From: Devosia sp. YR412
GTDB taxonomy: Bacteria; Pseudomonadota; Alphaproteobacteria; Rhizobiales; Devosiaceae
Direction of reading: 5' to 3'
Length of the DNA: 64,000 nt
NCBI RefSeq assembly: GCF_900110945.1
Contig: NZ_FOFL01000004.1
Coordinates: 62,001-126,000, forward strand
The translations under genes and the position numbers were made by a program. Positions 34,517 through 43,387 of the stretch are shown piece after piece. Numbering within the stretch: the stretch's first letter is position 1; each line of letters begins with the position of its first letter. The notes under the pieces were generated by a model that ran no database searches, was not told the DNA's origin, and was given only the letters and a program-made list of their open reading frames with translations.

Positions 34517-36529
34517 ATGTCCAACGCAGAAGACCTTTTCGGCGGCGCCGAACCCGAACGCATCCAGCCTGAGCCGGTCAAGCCCGCGCCAAAGCCAGCC
34601 AGCGTGCCGGGCTCCTATTCGGCCGCGGATATCGAGGTGCTGGAAGGACTTGAACCGGTCCGCCGGCGCCCCGGCATGTATATCGGCGGCACCGATTCCA
34701 ACGCACTGCATCACCTGTTTGCCGAAGTCATCGACAATTCCATGGACGAGGCCATCGCTGGCCACGCCACCCGCATCGAAGTCCATCTCGGCGCCGATGG
34801 CTTCCTCACCGTCATCGACAATGGTCGCGGCATTCCGGTCGAAAATCACCCCAAATTCCCCGGCCGCTCAACGCTCGAAATCGTCCACACCGTGCTCCAC
34901 GCCGGCGGCAAATTCGACTCAAAGGCCTATGAAACCTCAGGCGGCCTGCATGGTGTCGGCGTTTCCGTGGTCAATGCGCTGTCCGACAGCCTGATCGTCG
35001 AAGTGGCGCGCGAGCAGCAATTGCACCGCCTCGCCTTCTCGCGCGGCAAGCCGATTGGCGAGATCGAGGCGCTGGGCCGCGTACAGAATCGCCGTGGCAC
35101 CAGCACGCGCTTCCACCCCGATCCGCAGATCTTTGGCGAACACGCCCATTTCTCCGCGGCGCGCCTCTACCGCATGACCCGCGCCAAGGCCTATCTCTTT
35201 GCCGGCGTCGAACTGCGCTGGAGCTGCGACGAGAGCTTGGTCACCGAGGACGCGCCGGCCAAGGCGGTGTTCCATTATCCCAACGGCCTCAAGGACTTCA
35301 TGACGGCCCGCATCGAGGGCGAAACGCGCATCGTCGACGAGCTGTTCTCCGGCAGCCACGGCAAGCCCGGCACGCATGGCGGCGTCGAATGGGCCATCGC
35401 CTGGACGATGGGCGACGGCGGCGTCTCTTCCTATTGCAATACGGTTCCCACGCCCGATGGCGGCACGCACGAAGCCGGCCTGCGCGCGGCCCTGCTGCGC
35501 GGCCTCAAGAATTACGCAGAGCTGACCAAGAACAAGAATGGCACCATCCTGACGGCCGAAGACGTCTTCGCCCATTGCAGCGCCATGCTCTCGGTCTTTA
35601 TCCGCGAGCCCGAGTTTGTCGGCCAGACCAAGGACAAGCTGGCCTCGGGCGAAGCCACCCGCATCGTCGACAACGCCTTACGCGATGCGTTTGACCATTG
35701 GCTCGGCTCCTCGCCCAACCAGGCCGGCAAGCTGCTCGACTGGGCAGTGGAGCGCGCCGAAGAACGGCTGCGCCGCCGCAAGGAAAAGGAAATCGACCGC
35801 GCCAGCGCCACGCGCAAGCTGCGCCTGCCCGGCAAGCTGGCCGATTGCTCGCAAGGCGCGAAGGAAGGCGCCGAACTGTTCATCGTCGAAGGTGACTCGG
35901 CTGGTGGCTCGGCCAAGCAGGCGCGCGACCGTAAGAGTCAGGCCGTACTGCCGCTGCGCGGCAAGATCCTCAACGTGGCCGGCGCCAGCCGCGAGAAGAT
36001 GCAGGCCAGCCAGCTGATTTCGGATCTGATCCAGGCACTCGGCTGCGGCACCCGCGACCGCTATAGCGAAGACGACCTGCGCTACGACAAGATCATCATC
36101 ATGACCGATGCTGACGTCGACGGCGCCCATATCGCGACGCTTCTCATCACATTCTTCTTCCAGGAAATGCCCAAGCTGATCGATGCCGGGCATCTCTATC
36201 TTGCCCTGCCGCCACTGTTCCGCATCACGCAAGGCGCGAAGACGCTTTACGCTCGCGATGAGCCGCACAAGGTGGAACTGCTGGAAACCGAATTCACCGG
36301 CAAGGGCAAGGTCGACATGACCCGCTTCAAAGGCCTCGGCGAAATGCCTTTCGCGCATCTGCGCGAAACCACCATGTCCAAGAAGAGCCGCACGCTGCTG
36401 CAGGTGAAAGTGCGCGACGATATCGAAGCCACGCGGATCAGTGTGGATCGCCTGATGGGGACGAAGCCGGAGGCCCGCTTCGACTTCATCCAGGAGAATG
36501 CGGCGTTTGTGACGGATCTGGATGTTTAG
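34517..36529 (+). CDS. parE: DNA topoisomerase IV subunit B
   Basis: ATPase subunit of the decatenase, 670 residues from ATG 34517. The GHKL ATP site is EVIDNSMDEAIAGHA, then NGRGIPVENHPKFPGRSTLE and GGLHGVGVSVVNALS. The TOPRIM domain has LFIVEGDSAGGSAKQARDRK (catalytic Glu) and IIMTDADVDGAHI (metal Asp residues). QAVLPLRGKILNV separates ParE/GyrB from other GHKL proteins. The length (about 670, shorter than GyrB) and the K/R pattern favour ParE over GyrB. No parC is in the window. Confidence 0.94.
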   Translation: MSNAEDLFGGAEPERIQPEPVKPAPKPASVPGSYSAADIEVLEGLEPVRRRPGMYIGGTDSNALHHLFAEVIDNSMDEAIAGHATRIEVHLGADGFLTVIDNGRGIPVENHPKFPGRSTLEIVHTVLHAGGKFDSKAYETSGGLHGVGVSVVNALSDSLIVEVAREQQLHRLAFSRGKPIGEIEALGRVQNRRGTSTRFHPDPQIFGEHAHFSAARLYRMTRAKAYLFAGVELRWSCDESLVTEDAPAKAVFHYPNGLKDFMTARIEGETRIVDELFSGSHGKPGTHGGVEWAIAWTMGDGGVSSYCNTVPTPDGGTHEAGLRAALLRGLKNYAELTKNKNGTILTAEDVFAHCSAMLSVFIREPEFVGQTKDKLASGEATRIVDNALRDAFDHWLGSSPNQAGKLLDWAVERAEERLRRRKEKEIDRASATRKLRLPGKLADCSQGAKEGAELFIVEGDSAGGSAKQARDRKSQAVLPLRGKILNVAGASREKMQASQLISDLIQALGCGTRDRYSEDDLRYDKIIIMTDADVDGAHIATLLITFFFQEMPKLIDAGHLYLALPPLFRITQGAKTLYARDEPHKVELLETEFTGKGKVDMTRFKGLGEMPFAHLRETTMSKKSRTLLQVKVRDDIEATRISVDRLMGTKPEARFDFIQENAAFVTDLDV

Positions 36530-36550
36530 GCGACATCAGAGAAGCAAGAA

Positions 36551-36666
36551 TACCCCCTCCTAGCCTCCCCCTGAAAAGGGGGAGGAATCCCGCCGAGGAT
36601 GATCTGAAATAGTGCCTCCAACTGGATCGGCTCCTCCCCCTGTCAGGGGGAGGTTGGGTGGGGGTA
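36551..36666. repeat. Repeat family A, full copy
   Basis: About 116 bases with inverted ends, TACCCCC...AGCCTCCCCCTG on the left and CAGGGGGAGGTTGGGTGGGG on the right, each containing its own CCCCCT/AGGGGG hairpin, around a unique centre. The left end matches the half copy at 13589. Confidence 0.65.
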
Positions 36667-37003
36667 CTCCGATCTATCGGACGGCGCATGAACTCCCGCT
36701 AACCCTAACCGTGCCAAAAGCGTTGACAGACAAGGCCTTTGCGATATGGTCCGCGCCGCTGGAGCATTTCCTGCCTGACGGCTTGTTTTATTGAACACGG
36801 CCAGTTCTGGCCGAATATGCCTCAGGGCCATTCCGTGGTTTCTTGCATGCCTTTCGTGGTTTGCAGTCGTCCGGTGGCCGCCCCAGTTGTGGATGCGTTC
36901 GCGTACCGTTTTTCCGGTCCACTGCTGAAGACCCCGGCGCACCGTTCGAATGTCTCGGACTGGACCTGGCCCCGGGCCACATTTCTGAGTGGAATTACCC
37001 AAC
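36667..37003 (+). other. Upstream region of the RNA helicase gene
   Basis: About 337 bases without a gene I can support. It contains a hairpin CGGCCAG-TT-CTGGCCG near 36798-36813 and is otherwise unstructured to the eye. A long helicase leader is possible, since DEAD-box helicase messages are often controlled through long leaders, but no RNA family is recognised. Confidence 0.35.
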
Positions 37004-38542
37004 TTGACTGATTTTTCCGCGCTTGGCCTGTCCACCAAAGTAACCGAAGCCGTCACCTCGGCCGGTTACACGACGCCGACCGAGATCCAGGCCCAGGCCA
37101 TTCCGCACGTTCTTGAAAAGAAGGACGTCATCGGCATTGCCCAGACCGGCACCGGCAAGACGGCCAGCTTCGTGCTGCCCATGCTGCATCTGCTGGAAAA
37201 CGGCCGCGCCCGCGCCCGCATGCCCCGCACGCTGATCCTCGAACCGACGCGCGAACTCGCAGCGCAGGTTTCCGAGAATTTCGAGAAATACGGCAAGAAC
37301 CATCGCCTGACCATGGCGCTGATCATTGGCGGCGTCAGCTTCGAAGACCAGAACAAGAAGCTCGATCGCGGTGTGGACGTTCTCATTGCCACCCCCGGCC
37401 GCCTGCTCGACCAGATCGAGCGCGGCAAGATCATGCTCAACGGCGTTGAAATCCTCGTCATCGACGAAGCCGACCGCATGCTCGACATGGGCTTCATCGA
37501 CGACATCGAAAAGATCGTCAATCGCCTGCCGCCGCGCCGCCAGACCATGCTGTTCTCGGCGACCATGGATGCCCAGATCGAGAAACTGACCAAGAAGTTC
37601 CTCAAGGATCCGGTGCATGTGCAGGTGTCCCGCGCGGCATCGACGGCAGATACGATCGACCAGAAGCTGGTCAAGGTTTCGTCCAAGCCGGAAGACAAGC
37701 GCGCCTCGCTGCGCGACCTGATCCGCGCCGCAGACGGGCTGACCAATGCCATCATCTTCTGCAACCGCAAGCGCGACGTGGCGACCCTCGCCCGCTCGCT
37801 GGAACGCCACGGCTTTTCGGCCGGCGCGCTGCATGGCGACATGGACCAGAAGAGCCGCATGGAAACGCTGGATGCCTTCAAGGGCAACCGCCTGACCCTG
37901 CTCGTCGCCAGCGACGTTGCCGCCCGCGGCCTCGACATTCCGGCCGTCAGTCATGTGTTCAATTTCGACGTGCCCGTGCATGCCGAAGACTATGTGCACC
38001 GCATCGGTCGCACCGGCCGCGCCGGTCGTTCGGGTGTGGCCTACACTCTGGTGGCGCCGGCCGATAGCAAGCATCTCGATGCCATCCTCAAGCTGATCCA
38101 GAAGCCGATCGACTATCTGGAAACCGCTGGCAGGCCAGCTTCGGCCGCCGCTGCGGTCGATGGCGAAGAGGCTGCTGCCGAGCGCCCTGCCCGTCCCGCC
38201 CGTTCGCGTCGCGGTGGTCCGCGCACCCGCGGCGAAGCGGCCGAGGCACCTGCGGCTGCTCCAGCTACTCCGGCGGCCCGTCCCTCGCGCACGCGTCCGC
38301 CCAAGGCAGCGCCTGTCGTCACGGAAGAGCCGTCAGAAGTGATGGAAGCCGAGGTCGTGGCCGAGGCACCCGTTGCTGCAGCGCCCCGTCCCGAACGCAA
38401 CGCTCAGCGCCCACAGCGGCAGCGTGGCAAGACACGCGCCGAAGCGGAAGCAGATGATTCGGAGTCGTTCAGCACGTCGCCATTCGGCAACGACGGTCCG
38501 ATTCCGGCGTTCTTGTTGCGGCCAACGCGCATTTCAAACTAG
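37004..38542 (+). CDS. DEAD-box RNA helicase (RhlE-like)
   Basis: ATP-dependent RNA helicase, 512 residues from TTG 37004 (MTDFSALGLSTKVTEAVTSA), chosen because GGAA lies about nine bases upstream and family members begin here; GTG 36989 is the alternative. Motifs in order: Q motif GYTTPTEIQAQAIP, motif I AQTGTGKT, Ia EPTRELAAQ, II VIDEADRML, III FSATM, IV to VI with ARGLDIPAV and HRIGRTGRAG. From about residue 375 the tail is disordered, rich in Ala, Pro, Arg and Glu, typical of RhlE-like proteins in cold or RNA-decay roles. Confidence 0.93.
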   Translation: MTDFSALGLSTKVTEAVTSAGYTTPTEIQAQAIPHVLEKKDVIGIAQTGTGKTASFVLPMLHLLENGRARARMPRTLILEPTRELAAQVSENFEKYGKNHRLTMALIIGGVSFEDQNKKLDRGVDVLIATPGRLLDQIERGKIMLNGVEILVIDEADRMLDMGFIDDIEKIVNRLPPRRQTMLFSATMDAQIEKLTKKFLKDPVHVQVSRAASTADTIDQKLVKVSSKPEDKRASLRDLIRAADGLTNAIIFCNRKRDVATLARSLERHGFSAGALHGDMDQKSRMETLDAFKGNRLTLLVASDVAARGLDIPAVSHVFNFDVPVHAEDYVHRIGRTGRAGRSGVAYTLVAPADSKHLDAILKLIQKPIDYLETAGRPASAAAAVDGEEAAAERPARPARSRRGGPRTRGEAAEAPAAAPATPAARPSRTRPPKAAPVVTEEPSEVMEAEVVAEAPVAAAPRPERNAQRPQRQRGKTRAEAEADDSESFSTSPFGNDGPIPAFLLRPTRISN

Positions 38543-38682
38543 ATTTGCATCGTTATTCTTGCGTAGGGGCTCGTTTATTACATTGATACGGTTGTATTTT
38601 ATCGTGACTGAGCGATATTCGTAACTGGGACGCGGCGCGCTGAAAGGGGCGCCGAATTGGGCAATGGCACGCGAGGGCAGCT

Positions 38683-39747
38683 GTGTCTGAACACGAATTC
38701 AAACGCGCGCTGGGCTATGCCAATTCGGCATTTGATCTGCTCAAGCGCAGTGGGATTCCGCCCTATCCGCAATTCTACGAATTGCTGTTCACCTATGCGA
38801 CGGGCGTCAACCCGACCCTGAACAACCGCATCAATTCGATTTTCCGCGCCGGCGACACGCCCTCGGCCAATCTGGCCGAGACGCTCTACAATGAGTTCCT
38901 CAAATCCGACGTCAATGACCGCATGTCGACGGTGTCGGAGCGCATGCATGCCCGCATCGAGGCGGTGCATGAGGCCATCGACGGCGCCATGATCACCGCC
39001 AATGCCTATTCCGGCTCGCTGCAGACCGCGAGCGGCGACCTGGCACGGGATATCTCGCCAGACGCCATGAAGGCCTTGGCCGACCGCCTGCTGACCGAAA
39101 CCCGGCATATGCAGGACACCAATGCCTCGCTGGAAGAAAAGCTCGCCGCTTCGCGCGACGACATCGCCTCGCTGCAGCGCGATCTCGATGACGTGCGGCG
39201 CGAGTCCATGCTCGATCCGCTGACCAAGATCGCCAATCGCAAGAGCTTTGACGAGGGCATGGAAACGGCCATTGCCGAGGCCAACGAGACCGGCGCGCCG
39301 CTCTGCCTGATGATCATCGACATCGACCACTTCAAGAGCTTCAACGACACCTATGGCCACCAGACCGGTGATCAGGTGCTGCGGCTGGTGGCGATGACGC
39401 TGAAGTCCAATATCAAGGGCAAGGACCTGGCGGCGCGCTATGGCGGCGAGGAATTCGTCGCCATCCTGCCGTCCACCGATCTCGAAGGCGCGATCATCGT
39501 GGCGGAAAATATCCGCAAGGCGATCCAGGCCAAGGAATTGCTCAAGCGGTCCACAAACGAGAAGCTCGGACGCATTACCGCAAGCTTTGGAATTGCCTCG
39601 TACCGCTCGGATGACACGACGGGCTCGCTGATCGAGCGCGCCGACCGTTGCCTGTATGCTGCCAAGCGCGCCGGCCGCAATCGCGTGTTCAGCGAAAACC
39701 AGCTCGGCGAGCTGCAGGCCAACCTGACCGGCGCCTCGGCCGCCTAA
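38683..39747 (+). CDS. GGDEF diguanylate cyclase
   Basis: Makes cyclic di-GMP from GTP. 354 residues from GTG 38683 with AGGG upstream. The N-terminal 170 residues have no membrane helix and end in a coiled coil (EEKLAASRDDIASLQRDLDD). The cyclase domain begins DPLTKIANRKSFDEGM, with metal site MIIDIDHFKSFNDTYGHQTG and the active loop YGGEEF. The inhibitory I-site, usually RxxD, reads KGKD here, so product inhibition may be weak or lost. Its TAA overlaps the aroA stop in CTAA. Confidence 0.93.
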   Translation: MSEHEFKRALGYANSAFDLLKRSGIPPYPQFYELLFTYATGVNPTLNNRINSIFRAGDTPSANLAETLYNEFLKSDVNDRMSTVSERMHARIEAVHEAIDGAMITANAYSGSLQTASGDLARDISPDAMKALADRLLTETRHMQDTNASLEEKLAASRDDIASLQRDLDDVRRESMLDPLTKIANRKSFDEGMETAIAEANETGAPLCLMIIDIDHFKSFNDTYGHQTGDQVLRLVAMTLKSNIKGKDLAARYGGEEFVAILPSTDLEGAIIVAENIRKAIQAKELLKRSTNEKLGRITASFGIASYRSDDTTGSLIERADRCLYAAKRAGRNRVFSENQLGELQANLTGASAA

Positions 39748-41024
39748 GCCTCTGGCTTCAGCTCGACGCCCAATCCCGCGAGCATCTGCCAATATTCCGG
39801 CCAGGTCTTGCTCGTGCAGGCCGGGTCGAGGATGACAATGCCGGGCAGCTTGAGGCCAGCCAGGGCAAAGCTCATGGCGATGCGGTGGTCATGGTAGGTT
39901 TCGATCTTGGTGCGGGCGTTGCGGCCAGCCAGTTTCGTTGCCAGATTTGAGTCCGACGCCACCAGCAGGTCATCGCCCTCTTCCATCGCCAGACCCGGCA
40001 GGATGCGGTTGAGCTCATTGGCCACGGCGCGAATCCGGTCCGTTTCCTTGACCCGCAGGTTGGCAATGCCGACGAAGCGCACCGGCGTGTTGTTGAAAGC
40101 GGCAACCACGGCCAGCGTCGGCACGGCATCCTGCATCTGCGAGCCATCGATCACGGCGGGCATGTTGGGGAATTGCGCGATCACGGCCTGCGCCAGGGCG
40201 TCAGGCTGGGTAAAGGCGTCTGCAGCAACGCCAAGATCGATCTTGCCGCCCGTGAGCGCCTCTGCGCCCCACAGATAGGTCGCGGCCGAAGCATCGGGCT
40301 CGACCAGCAGGTCGGCGGCCTGATAGCCGGTCGGCTGCACCAGCCAACTGCCGGCATCGAGCTGTTCCACCGAAGCGCCAAAGCTGCGCATGGCGGCCAG
40401 CGTCAGGTCGACATAGCCACGCGCACCGATATCCTTGCCGGTCAGCGCCACGGTAATCGGACCATCGCCGAGGGGCGCGGCCATCAGCAGGGCCGAAACA
40501 TATTGGCTGGACAGGCCGCCATCGATCTCGACGCGGCCGGAACCGAAGCTGCCAGTGCCGGCAATGGTCACCGGCGGGCAACCGGTCGGCGCACTCGCCT
40601 TGATGCCCAGCGATTGAAGGGCGGTAACCAGCGGGCCGATCGGCCGCACGCGCATTTCGTCGTCGCCATCGACAATGACTTCGCCCTCGACGGTGGCTAC
40701 CGCGGCGGTAAGGAAGCGGGTGGCCGTTCCGGCATTGCCGAGGAACAGCGGGCCGGCAGGGGCTTGCAGGCGGCCGGCGCTGGTGACAACGAAGCTCGTC
40801 GCATCCGGCTCTTCCACCGTGACACCCATCTGCCGCAGGGCAGCGGCCATCAGGGTCGTGTCCTTGCTCTTGAGCGCGCCGGTCAATCGGCTCGTGCCAT
40901 TGGCCAGGGCGGCCAACAGCAGAGCACGATTGGTGATGGATTTCGATCCCGGCGGCGAAACGCGTCCGGTGAGCGGACGGTTGGGCGGGACAATGGTGAG
41001 CGCAGGCGGGGGCGGGTTTAGCAT
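39744..41024 (-). CDS. aroA: 5-enolpyruvylshikimate-3-phosphate synthase
   Basis: Sixth step of the shikimate pathway. 426 residues from ATG 41024 (MLNPPPPALTIVPPNRPLTG). Motifs: PPGSKSITNRALLLAALANG, LFLGNAGTATRFLTAA, GGLSSQYVSALLMAAPL, the ARGYVDLTLAAMRSFG segment, RVKETDRIRAVANEL and TYHDHRIAMSFALAGL. In the PEP-site loop the E. coli GTAMRP reads GTATRF, so the position of Pro101 is Phe. It stands alone, convergent with the GGDEF gene. Confidence 0.95.
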   Translation of the reverse strand: MLNPPPPALTIVPPNRPLTGRVSPPGSKSITNRALLLAALANGTSRLTGALKSKDTTLMAAALRQMGVTVEEPDATSFVVTSAGRLQAPAGPLFLGNAGTATRFLTAAVATVEGEVIVDGDDEMRVRPIGPLVTALQSLGIKASAPTGCPPVTIAGTGSFGSGRVEIDGGLSSQYVSALLMAAPLGDGPITVALTGKDIGARGYVDLTLAAMRSFGASVEQLDAGSWLVQPTGYQAADLLVEPDASAATYLWGAEALTGGKIDLGVAADAFTQPDALAQAVIAQFPNMPAVIDGSQMQDAVPTLAVVAAFNNTPVRFVGIANLRVKETDRIRAVANELNRILPGLAMEEGDDLLVASDSNLATKLAGRNARTKIETYHDHRIAMSFALAGLKLPGIVILDPACTSKTWPEYWQMLAGLGVELKPEA

Positions 41025-41124
41025 GATGGCGGGATCAATGCCCGCGCGATATGCGCTTCGCAAGAATAATAACGAATATTCCTTCGCAGAATATTCGTTT
41101 GCTCATATCCCAGCCAAAAACTCG

Positions 41125-41260
41125 GTGTCATCCCGGCCTTGAGCCGGGATCCATCCTGAGATGTTTGGTCTACCGCCAGATAGTCGTCGGAACGACCTTG
41201 CGGCCGCGGCGTGATCTCGGGATGGGCCCCGGCTCAAGGCCGGGGTGACATCGTGGGTGG
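41125..41260. repeat. Repeat family B, copy 3
   Basis: The clearest copy: outer arms GTGTCATCCCGGCCTTGAGC / GGCTCAAGGCCGGGGTGACA, with GATCCATCCTGAGAT / ATCTCGGGATGGG inside them and ACGACCTTGCGG near the centre. It fills the gap between aroA and sufA. Confidence 0.75.
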
Positions 41261-41287
41261 GGTTAGCATAGTGCCAAGCAACGGTGA

Positions 41288-41668
41288 TCAGGCCGTTGCG
41301 CGAGCCTCGGCGATAGCCTTGAGATCCGCCGGCTTGAGCGTGACGCTCTCGCCGCAGCCGCATTCGCCGGTCTGGTTGGGGTTCTTGAAAGTGAAGCCGG
41401 CGCTCATCTTGGCAGTTTCGAAATCCATCACCGTGCCGAGCAGATACATGGTCGCCTTGGGGTCGATCCAGACGTCGACGCCCTTGTCGGCAACGTGGTC
41501 GTCGCCCTTCACCGGCTCGGCCAGGTAATCCATCGTATAGGCCACGCCGGCGCAGCCGGAATTCTTGATGCCGATGCGCAGGCCGATGACCGGCGTCTCG
41601 GAATCCTCGATGATCTCGGTGATGCGCTCGGCAGCGGCATCTGTCAGCGACATGAGCTTGAAGGCCAT
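41288..41668 (-). CDS. sufA: A-type iron-sulfur carrier, end of SUF operon
   Basis: 126 residues from ATG 41668 (MAFKLMSLTDAAAERITEII). The HesB/SufA fold is shown by GLRIGIKNSGCAGVAYTMDY and the C-terminal GECGCGESVTL; the three conserved cysteines (NSGC and CGC) that hold the cluster are present. It receives Fe-S clusters from SufBCD and passes them on. It ends the SUF operon, next to a family B repeat. Confidence 0.93.
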   Translation of the reverse strand: MAFKLMSLTDAAAERITEIIEDSETPVIGLRIGIKNSGCAGVAYTMDYLAEPVKGDDHVADKGVDVWIDPKATMYLLGTVMDFETAKMSAGFTFKNPNQTGECGCGESVTLKPADLKAIAEARATA

Positions 41669-41719
41669 CGGCAAACTTTCTATCGGCGTTTCACGATATA
41701 TAGGATGAAACGCACGAAA

Positions 41720-42130
41720 TTACCACCAGTTCAATGCGACCTGGGCTTCCTCGCTCATGCGCGAAGCATCCCACGGGGGATCGAACACCATGTTGACGGT
41801 GACGTCCTGCACGCCCTCGACGCTGCGGGCGGCATTTTCCACCCAGCCGGGCATTTCGCCGGCTACCGGGCAGCCCGGCGCGGTTAGGGTCATGTCGATG
41901 GTGATCTTGCGATCATCATCCAGATCGACCTTGTAGATCAGGCCAAGCTCATAGATGTCGACCGGGATTTCCGGGTCATAGACCGTCTTGAGCGCGCCGA
42001 TCAGGTCCGTGGTAATGCGCTCTACCTCGGCTTCCGGCAGGCCGCCGGAAACGTTTGGCGTAATGCGCGGCTCGGGAATGGTCGGCGCCGGAGCAATCTT
42101 GGATTCGTCGATTTCGATGTCGTCGGTCAT
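41720..42130 (-). CDS. sufT: SufT-like / DUF59 iron-sulfur assembly protein
   Basis: 136 residues. After a polar, Pro-rich N-terminus the MIP18/DUF59 domain covers about residues 36-134: IGALKTVYDPEIPVDIYELG, LIYKVDLDDDRKITIDMTLT, APGCPVAGEMPG with the conserved Cys, and VFDPPWDASRMSEEAQVAL. Such proteins help Fe-S maturation and are regularly found in SUF operons, between sufS and sufA here. It starts 11 bases after sufS ends. Confidence 0.9.
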   Translation of the reverse strand: MTDDIEIDESKIAPAPTIPEPRITPNVSGGLPEAEVERITTDLIGALKTVYDPEIPVDIYELGLIYKVDLDDDRKITIDMTLTAPGCPVAGEMPGWVENAARSVEGVQDVTVNMVFDPPWDASRMSEEAQVALNWW

Positions 42131-42141
42131 AGGGTCACCAA

Positions 42142-43362
42142 TCAGGCGAAAAATTTCTGGGCGCGGGTGATGCCGTCTACCAGCGCATCGACGTCGTCCT
42201 TGCCACTATATAGGGCGAAGGAGGCGCGGCAGGTAGAGGTGACACCGAAACGTTTGAGCAGCGGCATAGCGCAATGCGTGCCGGCACGCACGGCAATGCC
42301 GTAGCGATCGAGAATGGTCGCCACGTCATGGGCATGGGCGCCAGCGATCTCGAAGGAGAAAATGCCGCCCTTGCCCGGCGCCGTGCCGATCAGGCGCAGC
42401 GAGTTGATCCGGCTGAGCTGTTCCAGTGCATATTCGGCAACAGCATGCTCATGCGCAGCAATGGCGTCGCGTCCGAGCTCGGTCATGTATTTGAGTGCCG
42501 CGCCAAGGCCCACGGCCTGGACGATCGGCGGTGTACCCGCCTCGAAGCGATGCGGCGGCTCGTTATAGGTGACCGTCTCCATGGTCACCACATCGATCAT
42601 TTCGCCGCCGCCCTGATAGGGCTGCATCTCGGCCAGCAGATCATATTTGCCATAGAGCACGCCGATGCCGGTCGGGCCGTACAGCTTGTGGCCGGTCATC
42701 ACATAGAAATCGGCGTCGAGGTCCTGCACGTCCACGACGGTGTGAACCGCACCCTGCGAGCCATCCACCAGCACTGGAATGCCGCGGGCATGGGCGATGG
42801 CGATCATCTGTTTGACCGGCGTCACGGTGCCCAAGACGTTGGACATATGGGTAACCGCAACCATACGGGTACGCTCACTCAACGCTGCTTCAAAAGCATC
42901 GATGTCGAGGCTGCCGTCATCGCGCACATCGATCCATTTGATCACCGCGCCCGTGCGCTCGCGATGAAAATGCCAAGGCACGATGTTGGAGTGGTGCTCC
43001 ATGATCGTGGTGACGATCTCATCGCCTTCGCCGATCCGCGGACCGGCAAAGCTCTGCGCCACAAGGTTGATCGCTTCGGTCGCCGACTTGGTGAAGATGA
43101 TCTCTTCGGGCCGCGCCGCGTTGAGGAAAGCCTGCACCGCATGGCGGCCGCCCTCATAGGCCTCGGTCGCCCGGTTGGCCAGGGTGTGCAGGCCGCGATG
43201 GACGTTGGCATACTCATGCCGGAAGGCATAATCCATCCGGTCCAGCACCTGCACCGGCTTCTGCGCCGATGCACCGCTATCGAGATAGACCAGCCGATTG
43301 CCGTGGATCACTTCCGAGAGAATCGGAAAATCGGCACGGACTTTTTCGAGGTCGAAGGTCAT
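42142..43362 (-). CDS. sufS: Cysteine desulfurase SufS
   Basis: PLP enzyme supplying sulfur from cysteine to SUF. 406 residues. PLP Lys is in MTGHKLYGPTGIGVLYG, the catalytic Cys in RAGTHCAMPLLKRFG, and class II features such as GNRLVYLDSGASAQKPVQVL, ATEAINLVAQSFA and HHSNIVPWH are seen. No sufE is in the operon. Confidence 0.96.
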   Translation of the reverse strand: MTFDLEKVRADFPILSEVIHGNRLVYLDSGASAQKPVQVLDRMDYAFRHEYANVHRGLHTLANRATEAYEGGRHAVQAFLNAARPEEIIFTKSATEAINLVAQSFAGPRIGEGDEIVTTIMEHHSNIVPWHFHRERTGAVIKWIDVRDDGSLDIDAFEAALSERTRMVAVTHMSNVLGTVTPVKQMIAIAHARGIPVLVDGSQGAVHTVVDVQDLDADFYVMTGHKLYGPTGIGVLYGKYDLLAEMQPYQGGGEMIDVVTMETVTYNEPPHRFEAGTPPIVQAVGLGAALKYMTELGRDAIAAHEHAVAEYALEQLSRINSLRLIGTAPGKGGIFSFEIAGAHAHDVATILDRYGIAVRAGTHCAMPLLKRFGVTSTCRASFALYSGKDDVDALVDGITRAQKFFA

Positions 43363-43387
43363 TCCAACTCCTGCGGCGTGGCCGGGA

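Noticed and set aside
36667-37003. A riboswitch or thermometer ahead of the RNA helicase.
   Set aside because: Only a simple hairpin is visible and no known RNA family motif; left as an unexplained upstream region.
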